Source: Ignavibacteria bacterium (GTDB lineage: Bacteria; Bacteroidota; Ignavibacteria; Ignavibacteriales; SURF-24). From it: DNA of 64,000 nucleotides. The DNA is taken from NCBI GenBank assembly GCA_025612245.1, contig JAAXKQ010000005.1, positions 1 through 64,000 on the forward strand, given 5' to 3'. Shown in pieces: positions 1 through 8,963 of this stretch (position 1 is the stretch's first letter; the number at the start of each line of letters is the position of its first letter). The position numbers and the translations under genes were made by a program. A model generated the notes under the pieces. It was not told where the DNA came from. It made no database searches and worked only from the letters and a program-made list of their open reading frames with translations.

Positions 1-91
1 CGTGATGATCTATAACATTATCCGGCTTCCAAAGCGTTTCCCGAATTTTGACTTTATAATGGAATACAGCACTCCTGAAAAGGTAAGCTAA
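1..91 (+). CDS. 3' end of an unidentified gene
   Basis: An open frame enters from the left edge in frame 2 and stops at a TAA at 89-91. It encodes 29 residues with ordinary composition, ending EYSTPEKVS. A strong hairpin terminator follows 25 bases later, which supports a real gene end. The fragment is too short to assign a family. Confidence 0.5.
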   Translation, partial: VMIYNIIRLPKRFPNFDFIMEYSTPEKVS

Positions 92-115
92 AAAAAAAGT
101 CAGTCCGATTAAATA

Positions 116-150
116 AAAATGCCGGCTTAAGTGCCGGCATTTTTGTTTTT
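116..150 (+). terminator. bidirectional rho-independent terminator
   Basis: An 11-bp perfect stem (116-126 with 133-143) has a 6-base loop, TTAAGT, and runs into a T tract on the plus strand. The A-rich left flank gives a T tract on the minus strand. It sits between two convergent genes and probably ends both. Confidence 0.85.
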
Positions 151-179
151 ACACCATTAAGGGGAGAGTAAATGGATTT

Positions 180-2573
180 TTACTTGAGGAGTACGAGCTT
201 CTTTGTTATTACGTTTCCTCCGGCTTCAAGTCTGTAGAGGTACATTCCGCTGGTCAGCTTGCTTCCGTCAAAGACCACTACGTGCTCACCGGCAGATTGC
301 TTGCCGTCTACAATTGTTGCCACTTCGCTTCCCAGAAGATTAAATATCCTCAGCGAAACGTACTCCTCATTTGGAATCGAGTATTTGATTTTAGTTGAAG
401 GGTTGAACGGGTTGGGATAGTTCTGCCCGAGTGCAAAGGTTACGGGAACCCTTTTCTCTTCCTTCATGCTCGTGACGCTGATGGAGGCGGCATTACTGTA
501 ACCCGATTGAACATCTTTTGTAAACGCTCTAACCCTGTACTGGTAGCTGCCCGGTGCTTTAGCGGTTGTATCTGTAAATGAAGTCTGGTTAGGTCCGGTA
601 GTACCTATCTGGCTGAAGTCAGCGTCTGATTTTCTTTCTATGGTGAATCCCGCCTCATTGTTCGTGTTGTCTTTCCAGGTAAGCACCACCATTTGGGATT
701 CCACGGCTACCCTGAGGCTGTCCGGATTATAGAGCTTTGTGGTGAAGCTCCAGACAGTAGAATATGGGCCTGCACCTGTTGCATTATTGCCGCGCACCTG
801 CCAGTAGTACCTGAGGCCGTTCTTGAGGCCCTTGAACTCCTTGCTCGTTGAAGCAAGACCGGAATCGGAATAGGCCAGGCTGCTGAAATTCTCGTCTTCA
901 CTTATATTGATTCTGTATGAAGCAGCATTCTGTAAGCTGTTCCAGGAAAGAGAGGCATTCTCTTCAATGTTCAGGGCATTGTTGGCGGGCGACTTTAACA
1001 ATGGAGCTGCCGGAAGCGGTAGAATCGTAAAGTTGCGGACTTCGGACCATGGGCCGGAGCCTCCGGAAATTCTGGCCTGTACTTTCCAGTAGCACTTCAT
1101 GTTGGTGCTGAGATTCAGCAGCTGAAGCATGGTATCGGCGGCTGCCGGTTCATTTATTAAAAGGACGGTAAAACCGGTATCGTTTGATACTTTTACCGCA
1201 TAGCTTTCGGCTAAGTCGGTTTTCTTCCATTTCAGCACTAACTTTGAAGGGTCAACTGACGCTCCGCTCTTGGGGCTAATAAGAAGGGGAGTCTTTAAGA
1301 TAACGATGCTGAAATTTGAAGGACTTACTCCGTAGAGCGCAGTGTCAGCGACAGATTCCACTTTAATTCTGCACAAATCTGACTCTCTTGCGGGCACCGT
1401 GATATCCTCGGCTCCGTCGTTAGGGGTGTTTGAAGCCAGGGTGATGGGGTAAGTTGCACCCTCGTCTAGAGAAAGTTTTATATTGACGTTGCCGCTGATG
1501 CTCTTGCTCGTCCAGGTTATTCTCTGGCTGCTGCCGGAGGCCCATTTGGCGCCTGCTTCAGGCCCGTTAAGGCTGAGGTTTTTTAAGACTATGCCGTTTT
1601 CGTTATAGATGAATAATCCTTTTGTATAGGTGCCAATCCATTTGTTGTTGTATTTGTCGACTGCAACGGAGACAACGCAGGTATCATTTACGGGTGAATT
1701 CAGCGAGTCGAACTGTGTCCAGGTTTCCGAGCCATTTACCGTCTCGAATTTCCAGAGGCCGAAATTGTTCATGCCGACCCACTTTGCGCCGTTTTTATCC
1801 AGTGCAACGCCGAGAACCCATTTATGTTCCAGCGGGTGAGAAAAATGCGGGAAGTAGCTGCCCCAGCCCCACTTGGTGCCGTCGAACATCTCAAGTCCGC
1901 CGTTATAGGTTCCTGCCCACAATACACCTTTGGGGTCAAATACGAGTGAGATGAAAGAGTTGCATGCCGTATATGAATTAGCCTTGGTGTAGAATGTCCA
2001 GTTTACGCCGTCGAATTTTCCAAGTCCGCCGCCGCTGGTTCCGATCCATTTAACATTATTTGCATCAACGGCAACGGTATTGATAAAGTTGACGAGTCCC
2101 GGAGTATTGGAAGCATCAAAGATCCTCCAGTTATAGCCGTCGAACCTGGCGACGCCTGCTTCCTTTGTGCCGGCCCAGATAAAGCCGTCTTTATCAATGG
2201 CTACGCCGCGGATGCGGTTATCGGGAAGAGAGGAGTTGTTTTTTGTAAAAACGGTCCAGTTTTTCCCGTCGAATTTTACGAGACCGCTGTCTGTCCCGAT
2301 CCATTTATTGCCCTTGGAATCGATAGCCAGGCCGCGGACAGTATTGTTTGGCAGGCCTGAGTTGGCCTTGTTATATGAGGTCCAGTTCGTTCCGTCGAAC
2401 CTTCCCAGACCGACGCCTGTAGCGACCCATTTTATATCCTGATTGTCGATGACTACCTGGTAAATTGTATTGTTTGGAAGACGCGAGCTGGCACTGTTGA
2501 AATTTATCCAGTTCCCCTGTCCTAAAGACAGAGAAGAAATCAGTAAAACAAAAAGTACAGAAAGTTTATTCAT
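180..2573 (-). CDS. secreted propeller/fibronectin surface protein with type IX sorting domain
   Basis: The 797-residue protein starts with a signal peptide (about residues 1-18). Residues about 20-330 carry repeated WIGT..GL.KFDG..W units, the two-component-regulator-propeller type, which should form a beta-propeller. An Ig-like segment (about 335-425) and three fibronectin-III-like modules (about 430-705) follow. The last 85 residues are a type IX secretion sorting domain with the QNYPNPFNPST signature and a KKLVLLK end. It is probably exported across the outer membrane and anchored at or released from the surface. There is no kinase domain, so it is not a sensor kinase despite the propeller name. 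It appears to be transcribed alone, with a promoter candidate upstream and a shared terminator downstream. Ligand unknown. Confidence 0.9.
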   Translation of the reverse strand: MNKLSVLFVLLISSLSLGQGNWINFNSASSRLPNNTIYQVVIDNQDIKWVATGVGLGRFDGTNWTSYNKANSGLPNNTVRGLAIDSKGNKWIGTDSGLVKFDGKNWTVFTKNNSSLPDNRIRGVAIDKDGFIWAGTKEAGVARFDGYNWRIFDASNTPGLVNFINTVAVDANNVKWIGTSGGGLGKFDGVNWTFYTKANSYTACNSFISLVFDPKGVLWAGTYNGGLEMFDGTKWGWGSYFPHFSHPLEHKWVLGVALDKNGAKWVGMNNFGLWKFETVNGSETWTQFDSLNSPVNDTCVVSVAVDKYNNKWIGTYTKGLFIYNENGIVLKNLSLNGPEAGAKWASGSSQRITWTSKSISGNVNIKLSLDEGATYPITLASNTPNDGAEDITVPARESDLCRIKVESVADTALYGVSPSNFSIVILKTPLLISPKSGASVDPSKLVLKWKKTDLAESYAVKVSNDTGFTVLLINEPAAADTMLQLLNLSTNMKCYWKVQARISGGSGPWSEVRNFTILPLPAAPLLKSPANNALNIEENASLSWNSLQNAASYRINISEDENFSSLAYSDSGLASTSKEFKGLKNGLRYYWQVRGNNATGAGPYSTVWSFTTKLYNPDSLRVAVESQMVVLTWKDNTNNEAGFTIERKSDADFSQIGTTGPNQTSFTDTTAKAPGSYQYRVRAFTKDVQSGYSNAASISVTSMKEEKRVPVTFALGQNYPNPFNPSTKIKYSIPNEEYVSLRIFNLLGSEVATIVDGKQSAGEHVVVFDGSKLTSGMYLYRLEAGGNVITKKLVLLK

Positions 2574-2648
2574 ATGGACCCCCGAAGTTTGTTCATCATT
2601 ATCTTAATTAGTGAAATGCATATGGCGAAGTGTTTGTGCATCAATAAT

Positions 2649-2676
2649 AATATAGAGTATGCGGGGATACTATCAA
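2649..2676 (-). promoter_or_regulatory. candidate sigma70-type promoter of the propeller gene
   Basis: On the minus strand, TTGATA (2671-2676) is followed after 16 bases by TATATT (2649-2654). This would give a leader of about 70 bases before the start codon at 2573. Matched by eye only. Confidence 0.4.
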
Positions 2677-2788
2677 GATGCTGTGATTTGCAGCAACAAG
2701 GAGTTTGGAAAAATGTACGGGACCTGTAAAAGGGAAACCCGTTTTATAAAAGTTTTTTTGCCGGGACAGAATGAAGGGGAAACGGGGC

Positions 2789-2828
2789 CGGCTTTACGCG
2801 GGCTTAAAGGGGCCCCTGCGTAAAGCCG
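2789..2828 (-). repeat. inverted repeat at the 3' end of the lipoprotein gene, possible terminator
   Basis: An 11-bp perfect stem (CGGCTTTACGC at 2789-2799 with its complement at 2818-2828) encloses a GC-rich loop that can pair further through GGGC and GCCC. It lies just past the stop codon at 2835. No T tract follows on the minus strand, so it may stabilise the mRNA end rather than terminate transcription. Confidence 0.5.
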
Positions 2829-2834
2829 TAAGAA

Positions 2835-3455
2835 TTATTTGCCTGAAGAAAATCTTTTGTTCCATGGAATATTCGGGACACTTATATATTTGTTATTTTT
2901 CCACCTGTAGAGCGTTGCACTTACAGGAAGTATCTCTTTTTCCTTTGTCTTTCTGTTTTTAACCAGGTCGACGTTTGTAATCAAAATGCTCAGGTCTTCC
3001 GAGACCTTGTTCTCGTAGAAAAGTTCGGGATATGACTGCGAATATCCTTCCAGCACATTTGACACCCTGCCGTTGCTGAAATTGTATACGCGGAAGTTGT
3101 ATGTAACTCCCGACTCCCAGATTGTCATTAGATTGCCTGAATTGTCCCTCATGGGAAATACCGCAATGGGGAAATTTCTCCCGCGCTGTGAAAAAATTAA
3201 ATAGCTGTTTTTTATGGAGTCCGTGTAAAAAGAAATATTATTGAGCTTATAGCCCGCGCTGTCGACTTCTTCAACTACGCACTGAATGGTAGTCTGGTTA
3301 TTTACCCAGGGTACAAGGAAGCTGATTTTCCCGGATGTTGTCCCGGCCTTCAGCACGCTATGGTCCTCCGCCTGTTTTAGCGGAGCCGAGCATCCGTTAA
3401 GAACGAGGGAGGCAGAGAATACAAAATATATGATGACGTAAGTGAGGTTCTTCAT
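2835..3455 (-). CDS. lipoprotein of unknown function
   Basis: The 206-residue product has a lipoprotein signal with lipobox LVLNGC, so Cys22 should be lipidated and the mature protein tethered to a membrane. No family was recognised. The mature part is soluble and mixed in composition, with a glycine-poor, beta-rich look and a conserved-looking stretch around SGVTYNFRVYNFSNG. It seems to be a single-gene unit, with a 261-base gap to the propeller gene on the same strand and a hairpin at its end. A carbohydrate-binding or Ig-like fold is possible but not shown. Confidence 0.75.
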   Translation of the reverse strand: MKNLTYVIIYFVFSASLVLNGCSAPLKQAEDHSVLKAGTTSGKISFLVPWVNNQTTIQCVVEEVDSAGYKLNNISFYTDSIKNSYLIFSQRGRNFPIAVFPMRDNSGNLMTIWESGVTYNFRVYNFSNGRVSNVLEGYSQSYPELFYENKVSEDLSILITNVDLVKNRKTKEKEILPVSATLYRWKNNKYISVPNIPWNKRFSSGK

Positions 3456-3911
3456 TTTTCCTTTTTGCTTGATTTTAAGTTAAACGTATTTACATGCACA
3501 ATTCCTACCATATAAAATAACGAAAATCCGGATAAAGAAGGGAGTAAAGAAGTACTATATGAACCGGTATTCTTTATTCACACGCGCACCAGGTTAAATT
3601 CCTCTTTACTTCTGCCGGGAGCGAAAAATTACTGCACCTGTAAAGACTTTTATAATTCGGGAACAATCTTTATCTTTCGGAGTAAAAATAGGACATGCTG
3701 TACTAATTAATGAACAAGCCTGGAAATTACTACCGTTAAATCCTACAATTTGAGCAGGCAGCGTCTTTGGCATCAGTTTTGCCTCATAATAGTTGTGAAG
3801 AAAATAATTCATTGATTATTATGAATATAATGATGAGTTTCTAAGCGTACGCAAAATGAGTAAGAATAATTAACTTAAATTAAGCTAACATTTAACAAAA
3901 ATGGAAGGAAT
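3456..3911. other. intergenic stretch without a convincing gene
   Basis: These 456 bases separate two divergent genes. A plus-strand open stretch (3596-3727) and a minus-strand 68-codon frame (3606-3812) overlap each other. Neither has a Shine-Dalgarno site or a recognisable product. The stretch presumably holds promoters for both neighbours. Confidence 0.4.
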
Positions 3912-4247
3912 ATGAAAAGTAGAAATCTGGTTCTCGCAGCTTTGTTTTCAGTGTCTGTTTTAGGTTCAGCCGCATTTGCGCAGCAGAAGGACGGCGACGG
4001 AAAGAAAATTTTTGAAGCAAATAAATGCACAATGTGTCATTCATTAAAGGCGGAAAAGATTGAAGCAACAGGAAAATCAAAAGCTCCTGATCTTTCGACT
4101 GTCGGTGCCAAGCAGAAACCCGAGTGGATTGAAAAATTCCTGAAGAAAAATGAGAAGCTGGAAGGGAAGCAGCACCCGATGGCATTTAAGGGAACTGATG
4201 CCGAACTGAAGACACTGGCTAGCTGGCTTGCTTCACACAAGAAATAA
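3912..4247 (+). CDS. small class I cytochrome c
   Basis: The 111-residue protein has a signal peptide ending near AFAQQ (about residue 24), so it is periplasmic. The haem-binding motif is Cys39-x-x-Cys42-His43 (CTMCH), and Met90 in the HPMAF segment is the likely sixth haem ligand. Size and layout fit a monohaem electron-carrier cytochrome c. The mature part is rich in lysine, as is usual for carriers that dock on oxidases. The start is supported by GGAAGGA seven bases upstream. It is a single gene followed at once by a hairpin terminator. The redox partner cannot be told from the neighbours. Confidence 0.9.
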   Translation: MKSRNLVLAALFSVSVLGSAAFAQQKDGDGKKIFEANKCTMCHSLKAEKIEATGKSKAPDLSTVGAKQKPEWIEKFLKKNEKLEGKQHPMAFKGTDAELKTLASWLASHKK

Positions 4248-4274
4248 ATGGTATTCGAAATATTGTCCTGAAAA

Positions 4275-4310
4275 AGCCCTGTAACTTATAACTGCAGGGC
4301 TTATTTGTAT
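4275..4310 (+). terminator. rho-independent terminator of the cytochrome gene
   Basis: A 7-bp stem, AGCCCTG (4275-4281) with CAGGGCT (4295-4301), is followed by TATTTGT. It lies between convergent genes. Confidence 0.7.
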
Positions 4311-4323
4311 CCGGAAAAGCTTT

Positions 4324-4743
4324 TCAGATCATTCCTTTTTCCTTCATTTTCACGGGATTCAGGAAACGTGCCATTCCCGTTTTCATGGCTGAGAAGCCCA
4401 GTTTAGAATAAAAGCCCTCTTTGCCGGGGCTGGCATAAAGTATTATGTTGCAGGATTCGACCTTCTCAATTATGTGTGAGATGATGAGCCTGCCTAAACC
4501 CCTGTCCCGGAATTCGGGCAGAACCACGACGTCATATATGGCCGCCTGGTAGGCTCCGTCGGAAATTGCCCTTCCGAAGCCTGCCAATTTTCCGGCGTTG
4601 AAAACAAATACAACTGCATAGCTGCTCCGGAAGGCTTTCTCGTGCAGGTGGGCTTCATAGTACCCCATACCGGCATCTTTAAGGTATTCTCTTACCTGAA
4701 GCCAGTCAATTCCTTCGCAGTTTTCCTGAATTCTAAAATCCAT
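4324..4743 (-). CDS. GNAT family N-acetyltransferase
   Basis: The 139-residue protein carries the GNAT acetyl-CoA-binding motif V-V-L-P-E-F-R-D-R-G-L-G-R (about residues 74-86) and a C-terminal segment around EGFYSKLGFSAM, typical of the fold. It should transfer an acetyl group from acetyl-CoA to an amine; the substrate is unknown. It is a single-domain cytosolic protein of normal size for the family. It lies 35 bases downstream of the amine oxidase gene on the same strand, so the two are probably co-transcribed and may both act on an amine compound. That pairing is inference from position only. Confidence 0.85.
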   Translation of the reverse strand: MDFRIQENCEGIDWLQVREYLKDAGMGYYEAHLHEKAFRSSYAVVFVFNAGKLAGFGRAISDGAYQAAIYDVVVLPEFRDRGLGRLIISHIIEKVESCNIILYASPGKEGFYSKLGFSAMKTGMARFLNPVKMKEKGMI

Positions 4744-4778
4744 TTAACGACGTTCCCAAATTAAATTTTTCAAAAAGA

Positions 4779-6053
4779 CTATAGTTTTCCTGCCGCGGCG
4801 GCCCCGCTGGTTAAAGCGGCCTCAACGGTACCCATTGCAGGGCCTTCATAGAAGGCTTCGCCTGCAAAGTAGATTGTATTTTGTACGGGCTCGGATGCCT
4901 TCTCAAGCGCTTCTTTTGTTTTGACTGTCGTATAGGCGTAGGCCCCCAGGGAAAAAGGATCCTTGTTCCAGTTTACGGCTTTTGAAGAAACAAGTTGTGC
5001 TTTAAGGCTTTCAGTCTCCATTCCGAAGATGTTGGACAGGGAATTGAGTGCCCGGGCGATAATTTCCTCTTCACTCATTCCGGCGAGTTTATCGGAGTCC
5101 GGTCCGGCAATCCATCCCGTCAAGACAGGCACACTCTCAGGAAGCTGCGTCCACCAGGTCGGGATTTCGGCCTCTGAAAGGAGGAATCCTAGCTCCGGGG
5201 CTTTAAGCTTGTTCCAGAAGGGATCCTGAAATTCCAGGAATAATTTTATTGCAGAACCAAATCCCATGGATTTGAAAGCTTCAAAAGCCTCCGGAAGTCC
5301 GGGCCGGAAGCGGACGTAAGCCCTGCTTTCTTCGGGTGCCTGAAGCACCCCAAGGGGGATGGTAAAAAGAGCCTTCCGGGCTGAGAACCGTTCACCGTTT
5401 TCGCAGAAGACTTCAACGGAGCCGGCCTGCCAGCGAATTTCTTTAGCCACGCTTGAAGTATAAATTCTGCAGCCAAGGCTTTTACTTTCCCCGGCAAGAA
5501 AATCGACAAGTTTTATGTATCCTTCTTTAATTCTCACTGGTGCGGTGCTGCCTTCACTATCCCATTCTTCACGAAGTGCAATGCTGCTTACGCGGCTGAT
5601 ATCGGAAGCGTCATAGCCCTGGGCGTATCTTGTGACGGAATTTCTCAGCTCAGCGAATTTTGCGTCCGGGAAATGGGCCTCAAGAAAGTCAGAAAGCGTC
5701 ATATCCGTCTTCAGGCTTTCAAGCTTTCTAAGGAGCTCCCGGAAGCCTTCGATGAATTCGTCACTTTCCCTCAAGGTGCCATTTTGCGCCTGATAAGTTT
5801 TCCCCTCCATAGGGACCGGCGTAAGTCCGGCTTCTTTTAAGAGTGCTCCGGTTAAGGGCAGCTCTCCGTGCACAAACTCGGCGCCTTTTTCAACAGGTGC
5901 GCTGAAGCCCTCGCCTGAAGAAGTAAAAATACGGCCTCCGATGCGGTCGCGTGCTTCAAGCAGGATGACACTTCTGCCCTTTTTAGCCGTCTCACGCGCG
6001 GCCATGAGGCCGCAGATTCCGGCACCAATAATAATTACATCTGAATGGGTCAT
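4779..6053 (-). CDS. flavin-containing amine oxidase
   Basis: The 424-residue protein opens with an FAD-binding Rossmann motif, GAGICGLMAARE (about residues 11-22), followed by LLEARDRIGGRI, the dinucleotide-binding signature of the monoamine oxidase family. The C terminus has the family's second flavin motif, YFAGEAF...GTVEAAL. Length fits bacterial flavin amine oxidases. It should oxidatively deaminate an amine using oxygen, giving aldehyde, ammonia and peroxide. No signal peptide is seen, so it is cytosolic. It is probably first in a two-gene unit with the GNAT acetyltransferase. Substrate class (polyamine, aromatic amine or other) cannot be told. Confidence 0.88.
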   Translation of the reverse strand: MTHSDVIIIGAGICGLMAARETAKKGRSVILLEARDRIGGRIFTSSGEGFSAPVEKGAEFVHGELPLTGALLKEAGLTPVPMEGKTYQAQNGTLRESDEFIEGFRELLRKLESLKTDMTLSDFLEAHFPDAKFAELRNSVTRYAQGYDASDISRVSSIALREEWDSEGSTAPVRIKEGYIKLVDFLAGESKSLGCRIYTSSVAKEIRWQAGSVEVFCENGERFSARKALFTIPLGVLQAPEESRAYVRFRPGLPEAFEAFKSMGFGSAIKLFLEFQDPFWNKLKAPELGFLLSEAEIPTWWTQLPESVPVLTGWIAGPDSDKLAGMSEEEIIARALNSLSNIFGMETESLKAQLVSSKAVNWNKDPFSLGAYAYTTVKTKEALEKASEPVQNTIYFAGEAFYEGPAMGTVEAALTSGAAAAGKL

Positions 6054-6109
6054 ATAAACTTAAATAATAATTCAAAAATCTGTTATTCAATAATAAACCT
6101 TAAATAATC

Positions 6110-7108
6110 CTACTTTATCAATTCCTTAAATTGCGGATTATCGTGCAGGCCTTTAAGGTCGTTATCGCCTTGGGCCTGTTGCTTCAGTTTTGGGTTCAGC
6201 GTGAGTGCCTTTTTAAGTGTTTCCAGGGATGCCTCTTCTTTACCGGCAGCAAGCTCTATAACCGCAAAGTCGTATAAGAGTTCTGGGTTTGCGGGCTGAA
6301 GTGAAACTGCACGCTCCACGTAGGGAAGCGCCTCCTGTGGCTTTTTTTGCGTAAAGAGTGTCCATGCCTCATTCCATGCGTAATTCATCTGTGCATAGTC
6401 GAGCAGTCGGCCAAGCTCTTTGAATGGCTCCGGGTTATCGTCTACCCTGATATCGATAGCCCTGTCCGTATAGCCGCCGTAGCCGGCCTTGTCCTTTACC
6501 ACGATAAGGGCAGCGGACTGCTTTCCCCTTGAGTCGCCTCCTGCCCTGTCGCCTGCAACGAGTGCCGCGTACATTCGACTGGCAAGTGTGCCTTTGGTTG
6601 TAAGGAAAGCTTTCTCCATATTAATGACAACGTCTTCACCCGTAAGGATATTTCCCTGAACGGCATAGTTTTTCCCGCTCCTGCCGCCAGCCCAGGGGAG
6701 GCATTTGGAGCCTGTATAAGTAACGGACTTGCCATTAGCCGAGACAATGCCAAGCTGCCTTTGCTCAGGGTTATCATCATCCTTAAGGAGTGCCTTTAGC
6801 ACCTCTTCGGGTGTTAAGCCATTACGCAGCATTTCGAGGCCGCGCGGGCCGAAAGAAGTATTTGCAAATGACTGTGTTGCGACGGCTCCGGTATTGGCAC
6901 TGGCCCAGGGAACCACGGTGCCGACGGCAAAGAACCTTGAAGCCACGGCAACTCCAAGTTCGCCCGTAGCCGAGTCCCTAGCTGCAATTGAAAACGTGCA
7001 TACGAGCCTGCCCGTGGGCGTCTGTGCCGTTAGAGAGGAATTCAGAGAAAGGCCAAAGACGCAGATAAATGCGATAAGCCAAGTCAGGGTTCTGTAATTC
7101 AGTTTCAT
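6110..7108 (-). CDS. exported DUF1028 protein with C-terminal TPR region
   Basis: The 332-residue protein has a signal peptide (about 1-28). Residues about 35-235 form a DUF1028 domain, seen in FSIAARDSATGELGVAVASR, the WASANTGAVATQSFAN segment, and the GRSGKNYAVQGNILTGEDV and GDRAGGDSRGKQSAALIV blocks. The family is Ntn-hydrolase-like but its reaction is not established. Residues about 250-330 look like two tetratricopeptide units, which usually bind protein. An AGGAGG Shine-Dalgarno site precedes the ATG. It is divergent from the trehalase gene and 56 bases downstream of the amine oxidase start on the same strand. The Cys-Thr pair just before FSIAARD could be exposed by processing, which is speculative. 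Confidence 0.85.
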   Translation of the reverse strand: MKLNYRTLTWLIAFICVFGLSLNSSLTAQTPTGRLVCTFSIAARDSATGELGVAVASRFFAVGTVVPWASANTGAVATQSFANTSFGPRGLEMLRNGLTPEEVLKALLKDDDNPEQRQLGIVSANGKSVTYTGSKCLPWAGGRSGKNYAVQGNILTGEDVVINMEKAFLTTKGTLASRMYAALVAGDRAGGDSRGKQSAALIVVKDKAGYGGYTDRAIDIRVDDNPEPFKELGRLLDYAQMNYAWNEAWTLFTQKKPQEALPYVERAVSLQPANPELLYDFAVIELAAGKEEASLETLKKALTLNPKLKQQAQGDNDLKGLHDNPQFKELIK

Positions 7109-7334
7109 GGCAAAGCCTCCTTTAGTGATAAGTAAATATTTCCTTGCAGGCGCCGGAAAGGAACTTTAGAACTTAATTTATTAAGATACTGATTTTAATT
7201 GACAGATGAATCCACCTATGGCAACATTGCCTGTGCAGCCCCAAATGAATTTATAATCATAAACAAAGCCTCCTCTTGTTAATGCCAGTGCCGTTTTATA
7301 TTATTTATAATAAGCTTTTTATGTAGGAACGCCG

Positions 7335-8963
7335 GTGAAAAGGACCGTACTGCTTGCAATAATATTATTATTATCCGTTTCCCATGCGCAGGATTTTGAC
7401 TCCCTGAGGGCGCTCAAGAAAAGCTACATACAATTAAGCGGTGAGTTGTTCCGGGATGTACAGACTTCGGGAGTTTTTACTGACTCCAAGACATTTGTCG
7501 ACTGCCTGCCCAGAAGAAATCCGGCTTTAATCAGGAAGGAATATGATTCAGTCAAGGTGCTTCCGGGATTCAAGCTGAAAGAGTTTGTCGGAGAAAACTT
7601 TTTCCTGCCTGAAAGTAGATACGATTCCATCAGGCTTCCAAAGGGGCAGGCGATGATGCCTCACATTGAAACGCTCTGGGGGTATCTCTTAAGAAAACCG
7701 GATACCGTGGGAAACAGCTACAGCACGCTGATACCATTAAAGTATTCTTACGTTGTTCCGGGGGGAAGGTTCAGGGAAGTTTATTACTGGGATAGTTACT
7801 TTACAATGCTTGGACTCATCTCCGGGGGACACTTTCAGGAAGCGGAAGATATGGTGCGTAACTTTGCATATTTAACCCAAAGCCTGAAAATGATTCCTAA
7901 CGGCAACAGGCTTTATTATGTTACGCGTTCACAGCCCCCGTTTTTTGCGCTCATGGTGGACCTTATTTCCTGGTACAAAAAAGATTATTACTGGGGCCTT
8001 CAGTTCCTGGATGAACTTTTAACGGAATACCGGTTCTGGATGCATGGCCTGGAGGAACTCTCAAACGGGAAGAACCGGTCGCTTTACAGGCTGGTCCTTA
8101 TGGACGATGAGGCCGGCGTGCTGAACCGGTACTACGACTCTGACACCATACCGAGGGAGGAATCCTACCAGGCAGACTACAAGGCATCACTGAAAATCCC
8201 GGACTCGCTGAAAGGGTTATTTTACAGGAACATCAGGGCAGCCGCAGAATCGGGATGGGACTTTTCAAGCAGGTGGTTTAAGGATGAAAAGTCGCTGCTT
8301 GCTATTCAGACAACCGATATACTGCCGGTTGACCTGAACTGTCTGCTTTATTTTCTGGAAGACAGGCTGGGTTATCTCTATGAACTATCGGGCAGTCTGG
8401 AAAGGAGTGAATTCTTCAAGACAAAGGCATCTAAAAGGTTCAGACTCATAAATAAAATATTCTGGAATGAAGAGGACGGCTTCTACCACGATTACAACTG
8501 GAAAGAGGGGAGGCAGACTAAGGTTACTTCACTTGCCGGGTGTTTCCCTTTGTACTTTGGAATTGCCAGGCCCGAATACGCCGAAAGAATTGCTGAAAAA
8601 ATCAGGAAAGAATTCCTCATGCCGGGCGGACTCGTTACTACGCTTAAGGAGACCGGTGAGCAGTGGGATGCCCCGAACGGCTGGGCGCCATTGCAGTGGA
8701 TTGCGGTAAAAGGGCTAAGGCAATACGGTTTTGATTCACTGGCAGAAGAAATTAAAACCAGGTGGGTAAACTTAAACGGCAGCGTTTATAAAAGGACGGG
8801 CCGCATGCTGGAAAAATACAACGTTGAAAACCTGGAGCTTTTTGCCGGCGGCGGTGAATACCCGCTGCAGGACGGCTTCGGCTGGACAAACGGCATCATT
8901 GAAGCATTTTTCAATAATCTGGACGAACACTTCTCAGTGAAGATCTTAAAGAATAACTATTAA
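7335..8963 (+). CDS. treA: periplasmic alpha,alpha-trehalase (GH37)
   Basis: The 542-residue protein has a signal peptide (about 1-18). Both GH37 signatures are present: [15 protein letters not shown] (about 142-156) and [10 protein letters not shown] (443-452). Asp309 in GWDFSSRW and Glu508 in [16 protein letters not shown] fit the general acid and base of the E. coli periplasmic enzyme. It hydrolyses trehalose to two glucoses, inverting the anomeric centre. The periplasmic site suggests use of external trehalose as carbon source or recovery of leaked osmolyte. It stands alone, divergent from the DUF1028 gene, and its stop codon overlaps the convergent recQ stop by four bases. No trehalose transporter lies nearby. 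Confidence 0.96.
   Translation: MKRTVLLAIILLLSVSHAQDFDSLRALKKSYIQLSGELFRDVQTSGVFTDSKTFVDCLPRRNPALIRKEYDSVKVLPGFKLKEFVGENFFLPESRYDSIRLPKGQAMMPHIETLWGYLLRKPDTVGNSYSTLIPLKYSYVVPGGRFREVYYWDSYFTMLGLISGGHFQEAEDMVRNFAYLTQSLKMIPNGNRLYYVTRSQPPFFALMVDLISWYKKDYYWGLQFLDELLTEYRFWMHGLEELSNGKNRSLYRLVLMDDEAGVLNRYYDSDTIPREESYQADYKASLKIPDSLKGLFYRNIRAAAESGWDFSSRWFKDEKSLLAIQTTDILPVDLNCLLYFLEDRLGYLYELSGSLERSEFFKTKASKRFRLINKIFWNEEDGFYHDYNWKEGRQTKVTSLAGCFPLYFGIARPEYAERIAEKIRKEFLMPGGLVTTLKETGEQWDAPNGWAPLQWIAVKGLRQYGFDSLAEEIKTRWVNLNGSVYKRTGRMLEKYNVENLELFAGGGEYPLQDGFGWTNGIIEAFFNNLDEHFSVKILKNNY

Noticed and set aside
3596-3812. Two overlapping small frames, one per strand, in the gap before the cytochrome gene.
   Set aside because: Neither has a ribosome site or a family resemblance, and they overlap each other. 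At best one is a gene remnant.
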